Shown here: in pieces, positions 16,802 through 22,260 of the stretch | How positions within the stretch are numbered: position 1 is the first letter of the stretch | Layout of the letters: each line of letters starts with the position of its first letter | Assembly: GCA_963169055.1 (NCBI GenBank) | Contig: CAUJFU010000181.1 | Location: 1 to 24,270, forward strand | DNA length: 24,270 nucleotides | Reading direction: 5' to 3' | DNA from: Myxococcota bacterium | GTDB taxonomy: Bacteria > Myxococcota_C > UBA6777 | Program-made: the position numbers and the translations under genes | Notes under the pieces: generated by a model | Database searches by the model: none | The model's input: the letters and a program-made list of their open reading frames with translations, nothing else | What the model was told of the DNA's origin: nothing

Positions 16802-17196
16802 ACAACCTCCTTTGAGAAAAACGATGCCACGTGTTCCCCCCATGCTCCGCCGTGTTGTGACCAAACGAAACAGAACCTGCGCAGAAATGCGCTAGACGAT
16901 TGATCGTTATAGGCATTTGGTGGGCAACTTGGCAAGGTGCGGATTGGCCTTGCCCTCGCAGCGAAGGCCGACGGCGCGAAGATCAACGGGGATGTCGGAT
17001 GTTGCTTGGCCTTGGGCGTGTCAACAAAGAAGCCTTCGGCGAGTGGCGAGCTGTAGAGGCGTCGAAGAGAACCGTTGTCGGGCGTGTTGTGATACGGCAA
17101 CGTCACCAAAACGCCCTATACACGGGCAAGTCGTCGAAGAAAACCGTTGCAAGGCGTGTTGTGAGGCCGTTGGGGTGCGGTGAGATAACAGCGAGT
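16802..17196. other. Intergenic region upstream of the MopE-like gene
   Basis: 395 bases. It contains the AGGAGG site for the downstream gene (16807-16812), a hairpin of GGCCTT with AAGGCC (16946-16969, 12-base loop), and two degenerate copies of the 3' end of the thioredoxin-fold gene (17061-17091, 17133-17163). I see no convincing promoter and no protein-like ORF. Confidence 0.5.
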
Positions 17197-17231
17197 TTAG
17201 CGGCGAAGGCGTCGAAGGCAACCGTTGTAGA
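17061..17231. repeat. Degenerate tandem copies of the thioredoxin-fold gene 3' end
   Basis: The shared core (minus strand CAACGGTT, two variable bases, CTTCGACG) occurs in the gene's last codons (17211-17228) and again at 17133-17150 and 17061-17078, spaced 78 and 72 bases. The two outer copies also share a longer 31-base block that includes CACAACACGCC. Confidence 0.65.
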
Positions 17232-18033
17232 GATTGCGAACACGTTGGATATCCGTACCGTTTGGGAAGCGTTTCATATAGTCGAGAAAAATGCGGTTGG
17301 CAGAAGCGCAATCGCGCAAGGTGTTGCGATAATAGATGCGCCCGAGTGTGTACATGGCCTTGGCTGCGAGGTGTGGAAACTGGGGGGGAGGATTTTGCGA
17401 GGTGAATTGGAGGTGTTGGATGCAGCGGGCGTCGCCTCGGTAGGCGTAGCGGAAACCGACGCGAAAATGTAGGACAGGATCACGCGGATGTTGCTGGAGT
17501 TGGGTCAAGAGATCGGGGAGCGTATTTTTTCCATCGCGCAGTTCGCTCAACTGCTGCACAAAAGGTTGTGGAAGCGTAAAGCGCGTCAATCGACCGACTT
17601 CTTGGCCTTGTTCGTCGATCACCAGCATACAAGGATAGGTCACGCAGTTGTAGCGTTTGGCCAAAAACGCCCCTTCTCCGAGCATACCGTCTCTTTTGAG
17701 CGAGACAAAATGCTTCTCCAGAAAAGTGCGTACTTCGGGCTTGGGGAAAACTTCGCGCTCCATCCGTTTGCAGGGGTGACACCAGTCTGCGTACATATCG
17801 AGAAACACTTGTTTCTTTTGTTGCTTTGCGATCTGCAAGGCTTGTTCAAATGGCCCAGAAAACCAAGAGACGCTCGGTGTATCGGCCCACAGGAAAGAAG
17901 AAGAGGCCAAGAACAACAGCATCCACCCGAACCATCGCCCCCGTGAGATCGATGCCTGATTCAAAAAGAGCCGTGGTGTGGGATTTACAGAGAAAAAGTT
18001 GTAGCCCAAAAACCAAGATACAAAAGGTTGCAT
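17197..18033 (-). CDS. Exported thioredoxin-fold protein
   Basis: 278 residues. A long basic/aromatic n-region precedes a hydrophobic segment (WFGWMLLFLASSSFLWA, about 34-50), acting as a signal peptide or anchor. Residues 55-170 form a thioredoxin-like domain of the DsbD-gamma/thioredoxin_7 type, with active site YADWCHPCK (Cys85, Cys88), a following MEREVF helix and the cis-Pro region VTYPCMLVIDEQGQ. Residues 190-278 are TPR-like helices with extra Cys (RYAYRGDARCIQHLQ, DCASANRIFLDYMKRFP). It probably works as a periplasmic disulfide reductase or isomerase. The ORF extends to 18114, but the ATG at 18031-18033 follows GGAGG by seven bases. It lies downstream of the dipeptidase gene on the same strand. 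Its 3' end is copied downstream. Confidence 0.85.
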   Translation of the reverse strand: MQPFVSWFLGYNFFSVNPTPRLFLNQASISRGRWFGWMLLFLASSSFLWADTPSVSWFSGPFEQALQIAKQQKKQVFLDMYADWCHPCKRMEREVFPKPEVRTFLEKHFVSLKRDGMLGEGAFLAKRYNCVTYPCMLVIDEQGQEVGRLTRFTLPQPFVQQLSELRDGKNTLPDLLTQLQQHPRDPVLHFRVGFRYAYRGDARCIQHLQFTSQNPPPQFPHLAAKAMYTLGRIYYRNTLRDCASANRIFLDYMKRFPNGTDIQRVRNLYNGCLRRLRR

Positions 18034-18063
18034 ATTCAGGCCTCCATGTTGCGCTCGCACAAT

Positions 18064-18197
18064 CGAAAGAAGACCGCATCGGTGTTTCTGTCGAGGCAGC
18101 GAGATCATCGGCAAGGTCGAGGTTTCCAGACGAAAGAAGATCGCACGGGTGTTCCTGTCGAAGCAGCGAGATCATCGGCAAGGCCGAGGTTTCCAGA
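18064..18197. repeat. 67-bp tandem duplication over the dipeptidase stop codon
   Basis: Copies 18064-18130 and 18131-18197 differ at only about seven positions. The second copy includes the last codons and TGA of the dipeptidase gene (stop at 18172-18174); the first copies that segment, including a TGA, plus the adjacent 3' flank. The period is not a multiple of three. Confidence 0.88.
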
Positions 18198-18978
18198 CCT
18201 TCGGCATTTGAAAGCCCGGCTGTTCCCACCCTTTGGGGGGCCGCCATCTTTTTTCGTTGGGTTCATAACATCCGTACGGAACATCGCGGGCTTTGGCGGG
18301 CATACGAAAGCTAAAATGCCACCATTCCTTGTTGTAGGGTCGGAATCCTGCGCTGCGCATCACCCGCAAAAGCAACAAGCGATTTTGGAGAGCATAACCC
18401 CGAGCGTTGCGGGTGTGGCTGGTCTCGTTGAGAGTATCGTAAGCGTTGCCCATATCAAGCGCCTTGCCTGTTTTGGCATCACAGATCGTCAAATCGATGG
18501 TATGGCCGCGATTGTGGCCTGATCGAGTGGCGATGTAGCCTTTGAGCAGATGGGTTTGTTGAGTGCGTTTAGCCCAAGCGACCATCGCAAGCGTCCCGCG
18601 TATCGGGCGATAAGCATCATAGACAAGCAAGCTCAGCCCTTGTTTGCGCAAGGAGTCTTGGACTTGGGCGAGTGCATCGGCTGCTTTCTCTCGCATCCAC
18701 GCCCCGGGCGCTCCATAACCGGGCAGCGGAGCCCCCGTAAAGTTGTGTGGGGTATGGTAACGGATCTGGAGGTGGATATCGGGGATTCTTTCTTTGAGGT
18801 CGACGAATCCCTTGGGCGGGCGGCGGAGAAAGCGACGCAATGGATGAAGAGGATCAGGCGAAGGCTCAGAAAACCTCCATTGATCGGCAGAATAATATGT
18901 TGTGGCTGGCTTTTGGGCCCAAGCAAAGCCCGAAAACAACGAACCAACCGACAGGAAACACAACACCGAACGAAACAT
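18172..18978 (-). CDS. D-alanyl-D-alanine dipeptidase (VanX/DdpX type), exported
   Basis: 268 residues. A signal peptide (MFRSVLCFLSVGSLFSGFAWA) sends it to the periplasm. The M15-family zinc dipeptidase signature is complete: Arg124 in DAYRPI, SGHNRGHTID with zinc ligands His155 and Asp162, and EWWHF with Glu218 (catalytic base) and zinc ligand His221. It cleaves D-Ala-D-Ala. Because it is exported and no vanHA genes are nearby, a role in peptidoglycan recycling or nutrient use is more likely than vancomycin resistance. The ORF opens at 19050, but the ATG at 18976-18978 has GAGGT about five bases upstream and gives a proper signal peptide. A MITE-like element begins 18 bases upstream of the start. 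The stop codon is inside a 67-bp tandem duplication. Confidence 0.9.
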   Translation of the reverse strand: MFRSVLCFLSVGSLFSGFAWAQKPATTYYSADQWRFSEPSPDPLHPLRRFLRRPPKGFVDLKERIPDIHLQIRYHTPHNFTGAPLPGYGAPGAWMREKAADALAQVQDSLRKQGLSLLVYDAYRPIRGTLAMVAWAKRTQQTHLLKGYIATRSGHNRGHTIDLTICDAKTGKALDMGNAYDTLNETSHTRNARGYALQNRLLLLRVMRSAGFRPYNKEWWHFSFRMPAKARDVPYGCYEPNEKRWRPPKGWEQPGFQMPKVWKPRPCR

Positions 18979-18996
18979 AACTACCTCTTGAATGGA

Positions 18997-19167
18997 ATAG
19001 GACTTGCGCGTTTGGATGGTTTGGTGGGGTGTCAACCCACACCCCGCCATAGACTATCGCCCCTTGACCCCGTGTTTGGCGAAGAAAGCACAGGTTTTTC
19101 AAAACAACGACTCTGTCGCTTGAAGTGTCGCGAACACGGCTTTTTTTGGCAACTACGTAACTCCTAT
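18997..19167. mobile_element. MITE-like element 1 (non-coding, inverted ends)
   Basis: The left end ATAGGACTTGCGCGTTTGGA (18997-19016) and the right end, read on the minus strand as ATAGGAGTTACGTAGTTG (19150-19167), are inverted versions of the same roughly 19-bp terminus. The interior holds a strong hairpin (19023-19048) and no ORF. It abuts element 2. Confidence 0.55.
19023..19048. repeat. Hairpin inside MITE-like element 1
   Basis: GGTGGGGTGT, a 6-base loop, then ACACCCCGCC: a 10-bp stem with one mismatch. No U-tract follows on either strand, so it is not a standard terminator. Confidence 0.6.
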
Positions 19168-19283
19168 GGGACTTACGCAGTTGGATACGAAAAAGGCCAA
19201 TGTTCGGGCGCGGGCGGTTCGCGAACCGCCCCTACAATGTGCTGACATCTGAGGGTTTTCCTTTTCAACTGCGTAACTCCTAT
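19165..19283. mobile_element. MITE-like element 2 with central palindrome
   Basis: The left end (19165-19185) and the inverted right end (19266-19283) share about 16 of 19 bases with consensus TAGGACTTACGCAGTTGGA. A perfect 20-bp palindrome sits almost exactly at its centre (19212-19231). At 119 bp it has no coding capacity. Its right end is flanked by CTATAG. The pattern fits a transposase-dependent miniature element; no transposase is in the window. Confidence 0.62.
19212..19231. repeat. REP-like GC-rich palindrome
   Basis: GGGCGGTTCGCGAACCGCCC is a perfect 20-bp self-complementary sequence followed by CTAC. Very similar palindromes are, from memory, dispersed in many bacterial genomes; copy number here needs the whole genome. 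Confidence 0.75.
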
Positions 19284-19317
19284 CCTATAGAAAGAGAAGA
19301 CGGGGAAGACACCATTG

Positions 19318-19469
19318 GTTGCCTTTGACGGAGGCTCGGCTGTACGGGTCTTTTTGCGGGCTTCGTTGTTCGCGAGAGCTTGCTCAAAAAGCCGTTGCCT
19401 TTGACGGGGGCTCGGCTGTACGGGTCTTTCGGCGAGCTTCGTTGTCTGCAAGAACTTGCTCGAAAACAA
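19318..19469. repeat. 76-bp tandem duplication over the stop codon of the 195-residue membrane protein
   Basis: Copies 19318-19393 and 19394-19469 share long identical blocks, for example TTGCCTTTGACGG and GGCTCGGCTGTACGGGTCTT (one base differs between these blocks). The copy distal to the gene body lies after the stop (TGA at 19384-19386). Because 76 is not a multiple of three, the duplication shifts the frame and creates the present C-terminus. Confidence 0.88.
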
Positions 19470-19971
19470 GCTGCCTTCTGCGTTCTTTGACGCTGCGAAA
19501 TGCCGCAATCCACAAGGCCACACCGCAAAGGATCACCCCGATCATCAAGATCCACGCAGAAGTCGGCAAGGGCTTGGGTTTGTGACGATACGCTCCCAAG
19601 CGAAGAAACACCCATATTCTTGTAGGGTGTGCAGCCAGAGCATAAGAGAATTCGCGAGATCGAGCGTCTGCCCTCTTCTCCATGTGATGGAAAAGATCTT
19701 GGTCAAAGATCGTCAACGCTCTTGTTTTTTGCTGCGCGCTGGTGAGCAAGAAAGAGAGCTTGTAGCGCGCATCTTCGCGTTCGTAGGGCAGACTCTCTTG
19801 GGAAAGCAAGCGTGCATACCCTTGTTCTAGGGGAGAAAGCCAACGGCTGCGGATCATGACGTTGAGTTGCCAAGCGCCGTATCCGACCAGCCCAATTCCA
19901 AAGAAGACACCGATCAGATTAAACAGCAGATTGCGCAACAAGGCGCGTTTTCGGAAAGTGTCGAGTGACAT
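19384..19971 (-). CDS. Small membrane protein with two transmembrane helices, unknown function
   Basis: 195 residues, not recognised. A basic N-terminus (RKRALLRN) is followed by helix 1 (about 13-35, LFNLIGVFFGIGLVGYGAW), a roughly 100-residue loop with a helical region and conserved-looking YEREDARYKLSFLL, then helix 2 (about 138-158, WILMIGVILCGVALWIAAF) and a charged tail. The loop is probably periplasmic. The ATG at 19969-19971 has no good ribosome site. The C-terminal tail looks altered: the same residues (FEQxLAxNEARxKTRTAEPPSKAT) reappear in another frame just downstream within a 76-bp tandem copy, so the present end ...SKATAF is probably a product of the duplication. It lies upstream of the dipeptidase on the same strand, separated by the MITE-like pair. 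Confidence 0.72.
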   Translation of the reverse strand: MSLDTFRKRALLRNLLFNLIGVFFGIGLVGYGAWQLNVMIRSRWLSPLEQGYARLLSQESLPYEREDARYKLSFLLTSAQQKTRALTIFDQDLFHHMEKRADARSREFSYALAAHPTRIWVFLRLGAYRHKPKPLPTSAWILMIGVILCGVALWIAAFRSVKERRRQLVFEQVLADNEARRKTRTAEPPSKATAF

Positions 19972-20198
19972 CGCGATACAGACCTACAAAAGGAATCATG
20001 GTTTTGAACAAGAAAGGTATCTTCGATAGGCGTCATTTGTGGGCAAAAAGCCCGTGTTTGCGGCACGTCGGACGGTGCCGTCGTTGGTTTAAAAACATCG
20101 ATTCTCCCGTCCGTACGGGTTTAATGGAGTCGGGATCTTGGAAGTGGGGCGTGGGGTAAAACTCCACCAAGCCCCGTCATTAGTCCGATTCGAGTCGA

Positions 20199-21173
20199 TC
20201 AGGGTTTGAGATGCGCACAGCGCGGTGGGTTTTTGAAGAGTTGGAGGTTGGTGCGTGTAGGATGGATCTTTTCAAGAGCTTTCCACATGGCCGATGTTCC
20301 GGCAAAAAAATCATAGTGTTGGCCTTTGATGGCTCCGCCGACATCGTCAGCGCGAAAACATCCATCATGCGTCCAGCCGCCCAAGCCATCGAGAGCAGGA
20401 ATCAAAACGCCGTCCCATTGGGGGATATACACGAGGGTTCCATAAGGCAGCAGCGATGGATCGGTCGCAAGAGATCGCAGGGGGACAAGGGCGTTGCTGC
20501 GCGAGCCAAGGCCCCAAGGAAAGCGTGCGGGGTCCAAGACGCTGTAGCAGATGATGCTTCCGCCACGACAGGAACGCCCGCAGCTACAGGTTTTTGCGTA
20601 GTTGATCACACGGCCATCTTTGAGTTTTCCGCTGCCTTCGATGCAAACAGCATCCGAATAATTGCTTGAAACCGTCGCGATCTTTTTACAGTTGGCATCA
20701 TATAGATCGGTGTCTGGTGTGCCTGTGTACTGTTGTTCTTGTGCGAGGTAGTAGTAGGTGATCCAATACGGGCCGATCGAGGTGCCTTGTCCGGGATCTT
20801 TCTCAGGGGTCGGCTCGTTGGCGGGTTCAGGCACAGGCTCGGGCATCGGTTCGGGCATTGGTTCGGGCGTGCGTTCGGGTTCGGGTGTAAAAGGTTCGGT
20901 GGCATCGGCTTGTTGGGGTTCAGAGGCGAATTCTTCGGGAGAGATCGCTTCGGGTGAAGGTTCGAAGGGAGGCGGCTCGGTGGAAGGCTCAACAACAGGT
21001 TCGTCTTTTTTTTCAGTACCTTGCACGATCTCCAAACGAGCCGTCGCCTCGATGGCTGCTTCTGACGGAGGCCCCAGATCGCACCCTTGCAGAAACCAAA
21101 AGGAGATCGTAAGACAGCCTCCCCCGATCCAAGCCAAAGGCAGGAGACGAAAAACAAAACGCAGAGCAGACAT
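20199..21173 (-). CDS. 3D-domain lipoprotein with Pro/Glu linker
   Basis: 324 residues. The N-terminus is hydrophobic with two possible lipoboxes, GGGC (Cys20) and LQGC (Cys31); the second is followed by Asp, which in enteric bacteria means retention at the inner membrane. Residues 40-130 are a Glu/Pro-rich linker with PEPMPEPMPEP. The C-terminal part has a Cys cluster (CSCGRSCRGG, plus further Cys) and a 3D (Asp-Asp-Asp) domain: LLPYGTLVYIP, then DGCFRADDVGGAIKG and HYDFF, the double-psi barrel seen in MltA-like lytic transglycosylases. It probably acts on peptidoglycan. The ATG at 21171-21173 has AGGA about eight bases upstream. It is divergent from the Hsp33 gene, with a candidate promoter at 21237-21265. 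Confidence 0.85.
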   Translation of the reverse strand: MSALRFVFRLLPLAWIGGGCLTISFWFLQGCDLGPPSEAAIEATARLEIVQGTEKKDEPVVEPSTEPPPFEPSPEAISPEEFASEPQQADATEPFTPEPERTPEPMPEPMPEPVPEPANEPTPEKDPGQGTSIGPYWITYYYLAQEQQYTGTPDTDLYDANCKKIATVSSNYSDAVCIEGSGKLKDGRVINYAKTCSCGRSCRGGSIICYSVLDPARFPWGLGSRSNALVPLRSLATDPSLLPYGTLVYIPQWDGVLIPALDGLGGWTHDGCFRADDVGGAIKGQHYDFFAGTSAMWKALEKIHPTRTNLQLFKNPPRCAHLKP

Positions 21174-21236
21174 TCTATTTTCCTACAAAAATAAGAGAAC
21201 GTACCGCAAAGTGCAAACACGCCACCTTGCGCGTAC

Positions 21237-21265
21237 GTTGTAGAACGAAGTCCGTGTGACGTCAA
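21237..21265 (-). promoter_or_regulatory. Candidate sigma-70 promoter of the 3D-domain lipoprotein gene
   Basis: On the minus strand TTGACG (21260-21265), 17 bases, TACAAC (21237-21242): five and four of six consensus matches at ideal spacing. The expected start of transcription is about 57 bases before the ATG. Confidence 0.42.
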
Positions 21266-21340
21266 TCTCTGCCAGCGCAAGGAGGCGTGGGTGAGCGAGC
21301 GATGCACAAAAACCACAAAGAAGAAAGAGCGGAGAAAGCT

Positions 21341-22240
21341 GTGACGAATCAAGATGTGTTGATCAAAGCACTTGCGTACAACGGGCAAGTGCGTGCGTAT
21401 ATGTGCCAGACGACGAAACTGGTGCGCCGTTTGTGTCGCCGCCATGAGACGTGGCCGAATGCCAGCGTTGCGTTGGGCCGAGTGCTTTCGGCGGGTGTGA
21501 TGATGGCGGGGATGTTGAAAGAAGAGCAACACCAATTGGCTCTGGAATTTCGGGGGGACGGTCCGATCGGACGGATCGTAGTGGATGCTCGGGCTGACGG
21601 GAGCGTGCGCGGCTATGTGGGATCTCCGCAGATCGGGCATCCCAACGGTGAGCCGGGGACGATCGATGTGGGTGCAACGATCGGGAAAGAGGGATTTTTG
21701 TATGTATTACGCGACACAGGAGAAGACGAGGCGTATCGTGGGACAGTGCCGTTGATCAACGGTGAGGTAGGAAGCGACATTACATACTATTTCTTACAAT
21801 CTGAGCAAACACCTTCGTCGGTGGGGGTGGGGGTGTTGTTGGGCGAGGATGGGAGCGTCTTGTCGGCGGGAGGATTTATTCTGCAATTGATGCCGGGGGC
21901 AGAGGAGGCGGTGATCGACAAGTTGGAAGCGCAGATCAAACAGATGGATTCGGTGGTCAAGCAGATCGAAGCAGGCGTCCCGCTTGCGTCGATCATGCAC
22001 GAATTGCTCGGTGAGACCTACCACATCGTGGAAGAGCGGCCTTTGTCCTTCCGCTGTACGTGCAGCCTGCGACGGGTCGAGCGGGCGCTGTTGAGTTTGG
22101 GTGCAGAAGAATTGCGGGCGATCGCAGACGAGCAAGGACAAGCCGAGATCGCCTGCGATTTTTGCCGCGAACCTTACCGCTTTGATAGACAAGCCCTTCA
22201 GGCTTTGGCGTCGCAATTAGAAGAAAGTTTCCATTCATAA
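21341..22240 (+). CDS. hslO: Hsp33 redox-regulated chaperone
   Basis: 299 residues, the normal size. The N-terminal fold starts with DVLIKALAYNGQVRAY and includes VALGRVLSAGVMMAGMLK, GPIGRIVVDARADGSVRGYV and GGFILQLMPGA. The C-terminal zinc-redox switch is intact: Cys239-Thr-Cys241 and Cys272-Asp-Phe-Cys275. Hsp33 is inactive when reduced with zinc bound; oxidants and heat unfold the switch so that it holds unfolded proteins in the cytoplasm. The frame extends to 21287 (GTG) with an ATG at 21302, but GGAGG at 21281 is too close to the first and 16 bases from the second, while the GTG at 21341 has GGAG six bases upstream and gives the standard N-terminus. It converges with the AT-hook gene, with 17 bases between the stops. 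Confidence 0.95.
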   Translation: MTNQDVLIKALAYNGQVRAYMCQTTKLVRRLCRRHETWPNASVALGRVLSAGVMMAGMLKEEQHQLALEFRGDGPIGRIVVDARADGSVRGYVGSPQIGHPNGEPGTIDVGATIGKEGFLYVLRDTGEDEAYRGTVPLINGEVGSDITYYFLQSEQTPSSVGVGVLLGEDGSVLSAGGFILQLMPGAEEAVIDKLEAQIKQMDSVVKQIEAGVPLASIMHELLGETYHIVEERPLSFRCTCSLRRVERALLSLGAEELRAIADEQGQAEIACDFCREPYRFDRQALQALASQLEESFHS

Positions 22241-22260
22241 TACGGGCGGATTTCGTATTA
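22238..22260. terminator. Hairpin spanning both stop codons of convergent genes
   Basis: TAATACG, a 9-base loop, CGTATTA: a perfect 7-bp stem whose two ends are the TAA of hslO and the TAA of the AT-hook gene. It lacks U-tracts and is AT-rich, so as a bidirectional terminator it would be weak. Confidence 0.4.

Noticed and set aside
16900-17472. Plus-strand ORF of 190 codons across the thioredoxin-gene 3' region
   Set aside because: It runs antisense through the coding sequence and the degenerate repeats and has no recognisable start site or domain.
18064-18197. 67-bp repeat considered as an attachment-site duplication of an integrated element
   Set aside because: The copies are directly adjacent with nothing between them and no integrase nearby; a local tandem duplication explains them.
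18172-18978. VanX-like gene as a vancomycin-resistance cassette
   Set aside because: The protein has a signal peptide for export and no VanH, VanA-type ligase or VanRS genes are adjacent; the ATP-grasp genes in the window are not D-Ala-D-Lac ligases by their motifs.
19998-20159. Possible 53-residue plus-strand ORF with AAAAGGA just before its ATG
   Set aside because: The spacing of three bases is too short and the composition (many Arg, Trp, Cys) is random-like; there is no supporting context.
20146-20175. Imperfect hairpin GGGGC/GCCCC after the 3D-domain gene as a terminator
   Set aside because: Only a short outer stem with a bulge and no U-tract on the relevant strand.
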